Positions 33,614 to 42,462 of a DNA stretch of 48,995 nucleotides are shown piece by piece; positions within the stretch are counted from its first letter, which is position 1, and each line of letters starts with the position of its first letter. The DNA is from Citrobacter freundii (lineage in GTDB: Bacteria > Bacteroidota > Bacteroidia > Chitinophagales > Chitinophagaceae), in assembly GCA_003243445.1 (NCBI GenBank), contig QFQQ01000048.1, positions 1-48,995 on the forward strand. The letters are read 5' to 3'. The notes under the pieces were generated by a model. It was not told the DNA's origin. It searched no databases and worked only from the letters and a program-made list of their open reading frames with translations. The position numbers were made by a program, and so were the translations under genes.

Positions 33614-34738
33614 CTATAATGCACGATCAATTGCATCTGCCAGTTTTTGCTCCAGATCGCTGCTGAAGCCGCCGAATCCTTTTACGATCTTACCCTCTTT
33701 ATCGATCACATAAAAATTGGGATAACCATCCACATGATAATCCTGCAGCACTGATTTTCCGGGTTTATAAGATTCATACTCTACGTTGTAACGGTTGTTG
33801 TAAGAACGTATCGCATCGGGGCTATCAAAGGGATTTACATTGATCACGGTAAAATTGCTGTTACTGTATTTTGCAAGCAACTGGTTCACCGGTTTCACAG
33901 ACATGGCGCAGTATCCGCATCCGTTATCTGTAAAACTTACCAGCAGAACCCTGCCTTTATAGTCACTCAGTTTTGTCAGCTTGCCTTTCAGATCAAGCAA
34001 CTCAATATCGGGAGCAGTATCGCCTTTTTGTAAAAGATCTGTTGCCTGTTTGGAACGTTCGGCGGTAAAGCCTTCGGGGACCAGTGAAGTGGACAGGTCC
34101 GGGAGATCGTTGCGGTCAAGCTGATAGTTCAGGAAAGTGTATTCATTTAGCAGCGTTACATACATATCTGTTCCGTCGATATAACCGAGGCCATCCTCTC
34201 TGTAACTGTATGGCAATAACGTTTTTTTGTCCAATACAAACGATGTGGCGCCGTAGATCCTTTTGCCATCCCTGAGTGAATCGAGTTGAGTGATGCTGAA
34301 GTGATAGTACTTCTTTCCCGCGATCACAGAATCGGGAAGTGTGGTTACACGCAGGCCTTTTGCCAGATCTTGTTCCAGTTGATCCATGATATAGGCGAGC
34401 GTGGGTAAATAGATGCTTCCCTTTTCCAACGTATCATTAATGATCTTATAGGTTTTCTTTGTCAGATCGATATTGACGCGTTTATGATCGTAATACCATT
34501 TCTCTTCCGTGCTGCTGCGGGTCTTGTATGCCCATGATCCATCCGATACCCTTACGATCAATGCGTCGGTAGAATCAATGGATCGTTCGCCGGTGAATAT
34601 ATTAGCGCCGGATGAAAGGCTGGTATAGCCGATATTTTTCAGGCGGTTGAATTGCTTGACGGCTTGCTGCGCGATCTGTGAATGTACCTGTATCCAGCCA
34701 AGAGTGATGAGTAAGATAAAACCGACCGATCTTTTCAT
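33614..34738 (-). CDS. exported TlpA/AhpC-like thioredoxin protein
   Basis: The 374-residue protein starts at ATG 34738, where a signal peptide begins (MKRSVGFILLITLGWIQVHS). Residues 21-235 form a beta-rich domain of the kind found before thioredoxin domains in Bacteroidota (DGSWAYKTR...YGATSFVLDKKTLLPYSY). The C-terminal domain has GDTAPDIELLDLKG, then CGYC (C274, C277) and the cis-proline GYPNFYVID. It is therefore a periplasmic thiol-disulphide protein. It is separated from the tetR-like gene by about 250 bases and is likely a single-gene unit. Confidence 0.85.
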   Translation of the reverse strand: MKRSVGFILLITLGWIQVHSQIAQQAVKQFNRLKNIGYTSLSSGANIFTGERSIDSTDALIVRVSDGSWAYKTRSSTEEKWYYDHKRVNIDLTKKTYKIINDTLEKGSIYLPTLAYIMDQLEQDLAKGLRVTTLPDSVIAGKKYYHFSITQLDSLRDGKRIYGATSFVLDKKTLLPYSYREDGLGYIDGTDMYVTLLNEYTFLNYQLDRNDLPDLSTSLVPEGFTAERSKQATDLLQKGDTAPDIELLDLKGKLTKLSDYKGRVLLVSFTDNGCGYCAMSVKPVNQLLAKYSNSNFTVINVNPFDSPDAIRSYNNRYNVEYESYKPGKSVLQDYHVDGYPNFYVIDKEGKIVKGFGGFSSDLEQKLADAIDRAL

Positions 34739-34972
34739 TTGTTTAATTTGATCAGGAAAGGGATAAGATGGAATATTACGGTAAATCCATAATATTGTCA
34801 TCCTTACCAGGCAATTTCATTAAGTAGCAATGCGCCGCGGATCTCGCAGATCTGTAAGTTCCGTCAACGAAAGCTATTTCCAGCAAAGAAAACATATTTT
34901 ACCGGCAGGCGCAGATATTGCAGATCAGCTATGGCTTATAAATTACCGTTTATGACAAATAAGGGACTATAA

Positions 34973-37384
34973 TCACTCTGTCCGCAATGACTTTACAGGG
35001 TTCGCCCTTGCCGCTCTCATTGCCTGGAAGCCCACCGTAAACATTGCTATACCAATTGCTGCTGCTCCTGCTGCAACGAATATCCAGCCGTTAAGTGTTG
35101 TCCGGTATGCAAATCCTTTCAACCAATCGTTCATGAAGTACCAGGCCAGCGGGCTTGCGATCAGCAGTGCGATCACGATCAGCCGGACAATATCTTTGCA
35201 AAGCATGATCATGATGCCGGGCACGGTTGCTCCGAGTATTTTCCGGATGCCGATCTCTTTTGTTCTTCTCTCTGTCGAGAAGATCGTCAGACCAAGCAGC
35301 CCCAAACAGGAAATAAATACAGTAATGCCCATGGCCAATTTAATGAGCGATCCGGTGCGCAGGTCGTCTGCATATAATTGAGCAATGCTTTCATCGAGGA
35401 AAGAATACCCGAATGGCGCGCTGGGGAAGACCGTTTTCCAATCCTTTTCTATTTGAGAAATGAGTGTGTGTATGCCGTCTGCGGTCATACTTTTCGCGGC
35501 GATCCTGAGCGCGATAATATTTTGTGATCCGGGTTCGTGTTTGATAACGATGGGCCAGGTAGCCTGGTGAAAAGAGCTTTCATAAAAATCAGCCACCACA
35601 CCCGCTACCGGATAAACTTCGCCGGGAGCAACGGTCACTTCGCGGCCAACGGCTTTGCTAACGTCATTGAACCCCAGCGCACGCGCGCAGGATTCGCTGA
35701 TCAGTAGTTCTCTTGTGCTGTCACCCGGAAGCATATTCCGTCCCGCTACGAGTTTCATCCCGTAAAATGGAAGGTAATCCGCATCCGCGGAATGAATGGA
35801 GATCTCTACCGGATTCTCCTTATTGCCTTTCAGTCCGCCGCCACCGAATCTCGAATACGTAATGCTCATCGGAGCTCTGGATTCCCTGATCACCTGTTCC
35901 ACCCCGGGCAGTTGCCGGATCTTTTCCGCCAGTAATATCGTTTTCCCAGGTCTGTTATCCCGGGGATGGTCAAGCGTGATGATCGCGTCCTTTTTAAAGC
36001 CAAGATCCGAGTGCAGCAGGTATTGTAATTGCGAGCTTGTAACAAGCGATGCTATGATAAAGAGCAGTGAGATGGTGAATTGGAAGACAATCAACCCCCT
36101 GCGCAACGTTCCTTTTCCTCCACCTTGTACTGCAGAGATCCCTTTGAGTATCACAGTGGGTTGGTAATTGCCGAGCACTTTTGCGGGATAGAATCCGGCG
36201 AGCAGGGTGGTGGTGGCAGTTACCAGGAGCAAAAAAGAAAATGTTACAATATCTAACCGGAAACGAATTCCTTCCGGTATCAGGTTCGCGCATATGCCGA
36301 ATACCGGTTTTATCATGAGCATGGAAAGTGTTACTGCCGCTATCGTCAGCAATAATGTTTCAGTAAAAAACTGTAGCGTAATGGCCGACCTTGTTCCACC
36401 CATTACTTTTCGGACACCGATCTCTCTCGCTCTTTGCATGGATTGCGCGGTCGACAGATTTACAAAATTGATGATCGCAAGGATCAGGATAAAACCTGCT
36501 GCGGCCATCAGTGTGTATAAGACTGGCAAACTTGCTTTTCTGCTATCACCACCATATTCGGAATGAAAATGGGCCCCGGACAATGGTTTTAATTGAGCGG
36601 CAAAACCAGGGTCAGGACCGTAATGCCGTTTTGCAAAGCGGGCAAATTGCGCATCTATCTGCGAAGGTGTAACGCCTTTGGCCAATTTGATCATGACCTG
36701 GCTGGAGCGGCTGATCATATCCCACCGGTCAAGCGTGATCCTGTTCTTTAGAAAGCTTACCGGGATTGTGGCATAAGAGATCCATTGACTAAAACTGAAA
36801 TCGCTGTTGCCTGTCCAGTCCGCCACAATTCCTGTTACATTTACTGCCAATGAATCCTGATAGTACAGTGTCCGGCCAATGATCTTATCCGGAGACAGAT
36901 CGCCGAAATATTCCCTGGCTTTTCCAGCTGTGAGTACAACTGAGTTAGGCATCGTAAGCGCTGTTTTGGCATTGCCACTCAGCCATCTGTATTGGAAGAT
37001 GTCGAAGAACCAAGGTTCGGCAATGGCGAGACGGCCTGCATCGTCAAAGCTTTTTGATCTTACATTGTTGTCTTCAGGTATGGTCACATTCGCGCTGTAG
37101 AGATGATATGCTGCTACTGTTTCAAAACCCGTCATTTCCTGACGCATAGCCGCCGGCATGGGCCCGGGTACAAGATTCCAGTGATTACCGTGCATCCGGG
37201 CATCCACACAATAGATGCGCTCACGGTCGGGATGAAAATTGTCAAAACTGAATTCATACCTGGTGATGAGGAAGATCACAAGGCAGGCGCAGATCCCGAG
37301 TGCAAGACCCAATACATTGACAAGACTGTAGAATTTATGACGGACAAGATTACGCCAGGCGACGATCCAGTAGTTCTTAAGCAT
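34973..37384 (-). CDS. MacB/FtsX-type ABC permease, 803 residues
   Basis: The protein starts at ATG 37384 (MLKNYWIVAWRNLVRHKFYS), the normal opening of Bacteroidota permeases of this family; eleven extra codons upstream are ignored. It has an N-terminal transmembrane helix, a MacB-like periplasmic domain (about 60-260) and an FtsX core of three helices (VNLSTAQSMQRAREIGVRKVMG). After a linker helix comes a second periplasmic domain and a second FtsX core (FSTERRTKEIGIRKILGATVPGI). The two ...EIGVRKVMG/EIGIRKILGA coupling helices mark a duplicated permease. No ATP-binding partner gene lies beside it, so the ATPase must be encoded elsewhere or the protein works alone. Substrate is unknown. Confidence 0.9.
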   Translation of the reverse strand: MLKNYWIVAWRNLVRHKFYSLVNVLGLALGICACLVIFLITRYEFSFDNFHPDRERIYCVDARMHGNHWNLVPGPMPAAMRQEMTGFETVAAYHLYSANVTIPEDNNVRSKSFDDAGRLAIAEPWFFDIFQYRWLSGNAKTALTMPNSVVLTAGKAREYFGDLSPDKIIGRTLYYQDSLAVNVTGIVADWTGNSDFSFSQWISYATIPVSFLKNRITLDRWDMISRSSQVMIKLAKGVTPSQIDAQFARFAKRHYGPDPGFAAQLKPLSGAHFHSEYGGDSRKASLPVLYTLMAAAGFILILAIINFVNLSTAQSMQRAREIGVRKVMGGTRSAITLQFFTETLLLTIAAVTLSMLMIKPVFGICANLIPEGIRFRLDIVTFSFLLLVTATTTLLAGFYPAKVLGNYQPTVILKGISAVQGGGKGTLRRGLIVFQFTISLLFIIASLVTSSQLQYLLHSDLGFKKDAIITLDHPRDNRPGKTILLAEKIRQLPGVEQVIRESRAPMSITYSRFGGGGLKGNKENPVEISIHSADADYLPFYGMKLVAGRNMLPGDSTRELLISESCARALGFNDVSKAVGREVTVAPGEVYPVAGVVADFYESSFHQATWPIVIKHEPGSQNIIALRIAAKSMTADGIHTLISQIEKDWKTVFPSAPFGYSFLDESIAQLYADDLRTGSLIKLAMGITVFISCLGLLGLTIFSTERRTKEIGIRKILGATVPGIMIMLCKDIVRLIVIALLIASPLAWYFMNDWLKGFAYRTTLNGWIFVAAGAAAIGIAMFTVGFQAMRAARANPVKSLRTE

Positions 37385-37659
37385 AAACAGTGTGTTTGTG
37401 GAAACAATAATCCCCAAATAAGATACCGGATCAGGATCGTGTGATAACCAGTTGCTTGCAGGAATGTATCATTACCCAATCGTCCGGTTATGATACAAGT
37501 GGTGTCTGTATCTGTAACAAAGCGTACTGGTCAAATGGTGCCGGATCGCATCATTTTTAGCAGACTGTTTTTCAAAAGCAATTTATAGCAGGCAGTCAAC
37601 TGCATGGCGGTCTGATTCAGCGGATGACCGTTGTGGGAATGATAAAATATTACAGCTCA

Positions 37660-39168
37660 TCAACGATCCGCCATATTCCATAGCGTTAGAAAAGTCAGCT
37701 TTGTCTGCTCTGTCAATAACGGGTAATTGATCTTGTCAGGCGTATCAGTCGGCTTATGATAATCTTTCGCGAAGCCGCAATCGATCCGGACGAAGGGCAC
37801 TCCCTGTTGCCAGAATGGAAACTGGTCGGAGCCGAGCAAACGGCGGCGCATATTTTCCGGACGTTCATAATACGTATCGAGCTTGAGATGTGTGAGCGCA
37901 TCATTTGCTTTCAGGAGATCGTTGCGAAAGCCTTTCACGGAATCCATCACCAGTATATACGCATAGTTGCTATCCGGCCGCCGGCCGCTGTAAAATGTAT
38001 CGACACGCCCGAGCATGTCGATATTGAGCACGGCATGTGTCTCTTTAACCGGGTAAACAGGATGATTCACATACCAGAACGAACCGATCATTCCTTTTTC
38101 TTCACCCGTCCAGGAACCAAAAAGAATGGTGCGTTTGGGGCGATAGCCTTTGGCGGCAGCCTGATCCAGCATCCGCGCGATCTCCATTATTGCAACGGTT
38201 CCGCTGGCATTATCCACTGCGCCGGGATAGAGTTGTTTATTGACGATCCCCTGGTGATCATGATGTGCTGAAAGTACAACCGGAGATAATGTTGTGTCAG
38301 TTCCTTTAAATATCCCGATCACATTGACGGCCTGCACGGGATCAAACTTTTCACTGTAAGAAAACCCCAGCTTGTTTTTTAGTATAATCGGCGATGACAA
38401 TGGTGTGCGCAGGGATTCATCGTCATTAAGCGAAAGCTTATCTCCGGCAAGTAGTTCATTCATTCGTTGCGGTGTTAACGAAATTTCGTGGACCAATCGC
38501 GGATCATCGGCCGCAGGAACGCCTTCATACTCTTCCAGCTCTTTGTTCCGGAATTCGGGTGGCAACTGGTACATTCTTATCTGGGCGATGGTCTGCGAAA
38601 GCGCTGCGTTATACATCAGTACGGCGGCTATACCATGTGTTTTCCAGACGGACTCAAGACTGTCGCCAATGTTGTCCTGTATCGCTTTGCGCATTGCTTT
38701 GCCCGGTACACAGATAACTTTCCCCTTTACATCATGTGTTTTTACATACCGGGAGACCTCGTCTACTGTAAACAAGCCGAATACGACCGGGGCATCTTTT
38801 ACGGATACCGGTGTTAACGGGTAAAGCCACCAGCCATCATACCGTTCGAAATGTTTTTTATTGATATAGAGATCGACCTGCGCCGTTTTCTTTTGTGCGA
38901 TGACCGGTTGAAAATAGCTGCCGTTATACGGGCCGGCCAGGTTTGCTTTTTGGAATGCAGCCGCAACATATTCCGCAGTCAGGGTATCCCCTTTTGTTCC
39001 GATCTGCCGCCCTTCCAGTTGAGGGCTTGCGAGAAAGTAAAGATCCTTTTTCAGTGAGGCGAGGGAACAGCCCCTGGCAATGTCAACAACAGCAGCAGGC
39101 TGTGCCGCAACTGCAAGGGATACAAGGCAAAGCAGAAAAATATTGAAACATTGAAACAGGCTGCGCAT
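37660..39168 (-). CDS. secreted M28-family aminopeptidase with PA domain
   Basis: The 502-residue protein has a signal peptide (MRSLFQCFNIFLLCLVSLAVAAQ) from ATG 39168. The zinc-binding pattern of M28 peptidases is visible: H302 in SAHHDHQG, bridging D319 in GAVDNASGT, E356/E357 in TGEEKGMIGS, D384 in LNIDMLG, and H in FAKDYHKPTDTPD near the end. Residues 120-270 hold an inserted protease-associated domain (VKGKVICVPG). It would trim N-terminal residues from peptides in the periplasm or medium. A TATATTTA box lies 27 bases upstream of the start with ATTGG about 19 bases further back, a good Bacteroidota promoter. Confidence 0.92.
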   Translation of the reverse strand: MRSLFQCFNIFLLCLVSLAVAAQPAAVVDIARGCSLASLKKDLYFLASPQLEGRQIGTKGDTLTAEYVAAAFQKANLAGPYNGSYFQPVIAQKKTAQVDLYINKKHFERYDGWWLYPLTPVSVKDAPVVFGLFTVDEVSRYVKTHDVKGKVICVPGKAMRKAIQDNIGDSLESVWKTHGIAAVLMYNAALSQTIAQIRMYQLPPEFRNKELEEYEGVPAADDPRLVHEISLTPQRMNELLAGDKLSLNDDESLRTPLSSPIILKNKLGFSYSEKFDPVQAVNVIGIFKGTDTTLSPVVLSAHHDHQGIVNKQLYPGAVDNASGTVAIMEIARMLDQAAAKGYRPKRTILFGSWTGEEKGMIGSFWYVNHPVYPVKETHAVLNIDMLGRVDTFYSGRRPDSNYAYILVMDSVKGFRNDLLKANDALTHLKLDTYYERPENMRRRLLGSDQFPFWQQGVPFVRIDCGFAKDYHKPTDTPDKINYPLLTEQTKLTFLTLWNMADR

Positions 39169-39194
39169 AAATAAGATGATTTTATGTCTTTCCT

Positions 39195-39202
39195 TAAATA
39201 TA
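39195..39202 (-). promoter_or_regulatory. promoter of the M28 peptidase gene (-7 TATATTTA)
   Basis: TATATTTA on the minus strand lies 27 bases before the ATG. A TTGG element sits 19 bases further upstream, near the expected -33 spacing. Confidence 0.45.
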
Positions 39203-39263
39203 CGCGATGCACCGATACCGGCCAATCGTCTCTCCGGAGAAATTTCAACAATGCGGTTGGGGT

Positions 39264-39718
39264 TCAGTTCTCTGCCTCGCTTATAAGTCTTCTGTGATAG
39301 TTCACCTGCCCCAGGTGATAGCTTAGATGCGTCGCCAGATGAACCAGCATGTATTCTGTGGAAGTCTTTTTCTCAAAACCAAAACAGGGAATTCGGATGC
39401 GAGGTCGCTTTCCTGCAAACCGGCAAGCGTTTGATCAACTACCCGGATAGTACTGTCGATCTTTGCAATCAATTCTTCTTTGGGAATATTTTTTAAAGAA
39501 AATTCATGTTCACGATTCCTGACATAGTTTGTGCCGCCCAACTCCTTACCGATATAGTTGTTTAAGTTTCCGACCAGGTGCAGGCAAAGATTTCCCGCGG
39601 AATTTTTTATTTGTGCTTTGATGATCCAGAGATCAGCTTCATTATTATATTGATCGATCTCGCTTTTCAACTTGGCGAGGTCCCTTATGAATAGAGTCTT
39701 CAGCGTTTCTGTTAACAT
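39264..39718 (-). pseudogene. DinB-family gene with a one-base frameshift
   Basis: From ATG 39718 the frame reads as a cytoplasmic DinB/DUF1572-like helix bundle (TLKTLFIRDLAKLKSEIDQY, SAGNLCLHLVGNLNNYIG, IDSTIRVVDQTLAGLQESDL). After EFPVLV it falls into LRKRLPQNTCWFIWRRI and stops. Adding one base in the A4 run at 39375-39378 restores FEKKTSTEYMLVHLATHLSYHLGQVNYHRR with a stop at 39264. That tail carries the last two histidines of the DinB metal site. The 455-base length is one short of a multiple of three. Either a recent inactivating deletion or a sequencing error is possible. A TAATTTTG box lies upstream (39742-39749). Confidence 0.8.
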
Positions 39719-39741
39719 AACCGTCGGTATTTTATTTCTCT

Positions 39742-39749
39742 CAAAATTA
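39742..39749 (-). promoter_or_regulatory. -7 box (TAATTTTG) of the DinB-like gene
   Basis: TAATTTTG on the minus strand matches TAnnTTTG exactly, 23 bases before the ATG. Confidence 0.45.
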
Positions 39750-39894
39750 TCCGAAATAAAATGAACGGCATCCGAACGGTCAGTTTTTATTCCGGACCTG
39801 AACTAGCTGGATACGGAGCGGCTTAGTGCTTTGAGATTCACAATCTCAATGTACTATCTTTTAATTACCGGTCCATGGATGCATTTTTACCCTC

Positions 39895-39921
39895 CTTCCC
39901 GGTAAAAATTAAACCGGGAAG
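39895..39921. repeat. CTTCCCGGT hairpin repeat
   Basis: CTTCCCGGT (39895-39903) and ACCGGGAAG (39913-39921) form a perfect 9-bp stem around AAAAATTAA, with GACGG copies following. The loop and stem match the inverted repeat at 19667-19715, so this is a dispersed hairpin family. Confidence 0.6.
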
Positions 39922-39965
39922 ACGGGGAGGACGGTAAGAGGAAAGTTGAGGAAAATAATCTGTCT

Positions 39966-40247
39966 TCAGTCGGTGAACAAAAACGGTTCGCTGCAGATGT
40001 AATGACTTCTACCGGTGAGCTCGCGGTAATCAGTAATGCTTACTTCATCTTTATAAGCCTTGCTGTTTTTCTCGACCAGTTTTTCAGGAATGATCTTGTC
40101 CTCAGATCCGCCAATAAAAAGCAATGGTACATGCGGTAATTCAAGATCAACTTTACCGGGTTTCATGATACAGTCACGCAGGATATTTCGGCTATCATGT
40201 ACTGCCGTTTGCTGAATGCATGCGCGGCGGCGGGGCATTGAATGCAC
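39966..40247 (-). pseudogene. C-terminal fragment of an alpha/beta hydrolase
   Basis: Up to 93 residues are open, but only about 70 look genuine: AVHDSRNILRDCIMKPGKVDLELPHVPLLFIGGSEDKIIPEKLVEK, then DYRELTGRSHYICSEP. This is the last third of an alpha/beta hydrolase. D in GSEDKIIP is the catalytic acid and H in GRSHYICSEP the catalytic histidine. The core strands and the nucleophile elbow (GxSxG) are absent, and the first 15 residues (MHSMPRRRACIQQTA) look random. A 5' deletion is the simplest reading. No promoter is visible before it. Confidence 0.7.
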
Positions 40248-40379
40248 ACTGGCAAGTCCCGGGGAACAAGTGATAGAAGCATGTGCAATATATTACGGGT
40301 GTATGTATATGCGGTGCGTGGCAGCCTGGGGTATGTGTAAAAGGCATGTGCTTTGTGTTACTGTCATAAACAAAAAACT

Positions 40380-41918
40380 ATGATTGCAAGAGATGGCCAT
40401 CGGGTAAGTTTATGGCAGGATTCTGTTCCGCCATACCAAAGTTTTACAGAAGTAGCTGAGAGTGGGAAATATGATGTTATTATTGTCGGGGGAGGGATCA
40501 CTGGTCTTTCCACCGCCCTTCTATTACAAAAAGCCGGAAAAAGTTGCCTGGTACTTGAAGCAAACACACTTTGCTTTGGTACAACGGGAGGCACAACAGC
40601 ACATTTAAACACATTATTGGATACTCCCTATACAACGATCCGGAAGAATTTTAATACGGATAGTGCAAAACTTATTGCCGAGGCGACAGCTGGCGCCATT
40701 CAGCTGATCAGGGAGAATGTAAAGGAGTACCAGATCGATTGTGAACTGGAAGAAACAAGCGCGTTTCTGTTTTCTCAAAACAAAGATGAGGACAAAGAAC
40801 TGGAAGAAATATCGGGTGCTACGATGGACGCAGGCGTTGAGTTGCGTTTTCCTGATGCCATTCCTGTCCCGATTCCATTCAATGCGACATTCGAGGCGCT
40901 TGGCCAGGCAAAGTTCAATCCCGTCCGGTATGTGTACGGTCTCGCTAAAGCATTTGAGCGTATTGGCGGACATATAAAGCAGCATTGCAGGGTAACTGGT
41001 GTGGAAGAAAATGAAACGATCGAAGTACAGACCTCTGCCGGAAATTATTCATGCGCTGATCTTGTATATGCAACGCATATTCCACCGGGTGTAAACCTTA
41101 TTCATCTCCGCTGTATTCCTTATCGAAGCTATGCGATGGCTGTAACGCTTGAAGATGACAACTATCCGGAAGGCCTCGCTTATGATATGAAAGATCCCTA
41201 TTACTATTATCGGACGCAGATAGTGGATGGCCAGGCTTACCTTATCGCGGGTGGCAGGGATCATAAAACGGGTGAAGATATCAATACTGAAATGCGCTTT
41301 ACCGAATTGGAAGCACATGTGCGAAAGTATTTTAAAGTAAAATCAGTGGCCTATAAGTGGTCGTCACAATATTTTGAATCTGCAGATGGATTACCGTATA
41401 TCGGGCATCTGCCAGGTCATCCAGGACATATTTATGTAGCGACAGGATTTGGCGGCAACGGCATGGTCTATAGCGGCGTTGCGGCGGTGGTATTGCGTAC
41501 ATTGATCCTGAATGAAGAAACGCCATTGTCAGCATTGCTTGATCCAAACCGTCTCAAGCCCGTTGCTGGTTTTACCAGCTTTATCGGTCATAATGCACAT
41601 GTCGCCGGCGAATTGATCAGTCGCTTATTCTCCGGGGAGAAACTTGATGAGCTTTCGGCACTTGCACCGGGTGAGGCAAAAGTAGTAAGCTATGAAGGGG
41701 AGAAGATCGCAGTGTTTAAAGATGATAGCGGGGCAATACATGCCATCAATCCCGTATGCACACATATGAAATGCGAGGTGAAATGGAACGGTGCCGAGCG
41801 GTCATGGGATTGTCCCTGCCATGGCGCGCGGTATAACCCCGAAGGAAAGGTGTTGACAGGTCCGGCTGATCGGGATATGCAGCAGGTTCGCGTAGAAGAG
41901 TTGACAAGTGAGAAATGA
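40380..41918 (+). CDS. FAD-dependent oxidoreductase with C-terminal Rieske domain
   Basis: The 512-residue protein starts at ATG 40380; an ATG nine codons earlier (40353) is an alternative. The N-terminal DAO-type FAD domain shows YDVIIVGGGITGLSTALLLQKAG (dinucleotide-binding GxGxxG), LEANTLCFGTTGGTTAHLN and, near its end, GLPYIGHLPGHPGHIYVATGFGGNGM. The last 100 residues are a Rieske [2Fe-2S] domain with CTHMKC and CPCHGARYNPEG, giving the Cys-x-His and Cys-x-x-His ligand pairs. Such fusions are common in soil bacteria and probably move electrons between an unknown amine or hydroxy substrate and a partner. It opens the stress-type gene group. It has no signal peptide. Confidence 0.9.
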   Translation: MIARDGHRVSLWQDSVPPYQSFTEVAESGKYDVIIVGGGITGLSTALLLQKAGKSCLVLEANTLCFGTTGGTTAHLNTLLDTPYTTIRKNFNTDSAKLIAEATAGAIQLIRENVKEYQIDCELEETSAFLFSQNKDEDKELEEISGATMDAGVELRFPDAIPVPIPFNATFEALGQAKFNPVRYVYGLAKAFERIGGHIKQHCRVTGVEENETIEVQTSAGNYSCADLVYATHIPPGVNLIHLRCIPYRSYAMAVTLEDDNYPEGLAYDMKDPYYYYRTQIVDGQAYLIAGGRDHKTGEDINTEMRFTELEAHVRKYFKVKSVAYKWSSQYFESADGLPYIGHLPGHPGHIYVATGFGGNGMVYSGVAAVVLRTLILNEETPLSALLDPNRLKPVAGFTSFIGHNAHVAGELISRLFSGEKLDELSALAPGEAKVVSYEGEKIAVFKDDSGAIHAINPVCTHMKCEVKWNGAERSWDCPCHGARYNPEGKVLTGPADRDMQQVRVEELTSEK

Positions 41919-42260
41919 TGATCGAGTTGAATTAATTCAGGTAAAACGGTTAATAGATCCAAATAGCCGGAAGTTGTGCATTACAAACATGTTACGCGTG
42001 ATAGCCTGCGTGGTTACAATTTCCTTTTTGTGATCAGAATTGCCGCAATGTAGAGGCTGGTATACATTGTTACCCCGTAGCTTGGGATTAAGTTTTTTCC
42101 GGGTTTTCCCTGAATTGTCTGTTCATGCGAAATGGCAATCCGTTGCACATAACACAAAATACCTGACAACAGCAATTATGATTTGTATATGACTCTCTGC
42201 GTGGTATAGACTTTGTTCAACTTCCTGAACGAATTGCTGTAACTAAATTTCTCAATAACT
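41919..42260. other. intergenic region upstream of the small protein gene
   Basis: No gene is visible in 342 bases. ACAGCAATT (42169-42177) and AATTGCTGT (42232-42240) form a perfect 9-bp inverted repeat 54 bases apart. Between them are a TTTG element and TATAGACTTTG, a near match to the Bacteroidota promoter with 19-base spacing. This suggests a regulated start site for the small protein and DUF892 genes. Confidence 0.4.
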
Positions 42261-42431
42261 ATGAATGTATTGACTAAAAAGAAAACAACGCTGCTTATTG
42301 CTGACCGTCCGGCACTCAAGGCGATCGTTTCAGGTACTGTCAGGCCGGCAAAGACAGAGGCGGATAAGGTTCCGCAGAAGATGATCTCCCCGAAAGGTCA
42401 TATAAAACCGCCCCAATACGATTTTCTGTAA
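42261..42431 (+). CDS. 56-residue basic small protein
   Basis: An ATG at 42261 opens a 56-codon frame (MNVLTKKKTTLLIADRPALK...KGHIKPPQYDFL) ending 31 bases before the DUF892 gene. It is basic, rich in Lys/Pro/Ala, has no signal peptide or membrane helix, and was too short for routine calling. A promoter-like element and an inverted repeat lie just upstream, and no other gene start competes for them. The protein-like composition and operon position support it. No family was recognised. Confidence 0.5.
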   Translation: MNVLTKKKTTLLIADRPALKAIVSGTVRPAKTEADKVPQKMISPKGHIKPPQYDFL

Positions 42432-42462
42432 TTATTTATTCATTATATAAAAATCAACTTGT

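Noticed and set aside
40353..41918. Possible monooxygenase involved in aromatic degradation because of the Rieske domain
   Set aside because: The catalytic part is a DAO-type FAD domain, not a ring-hydroxylating oxygenase alpha subunit; no reductase or ferredoxin partner lies nearby.
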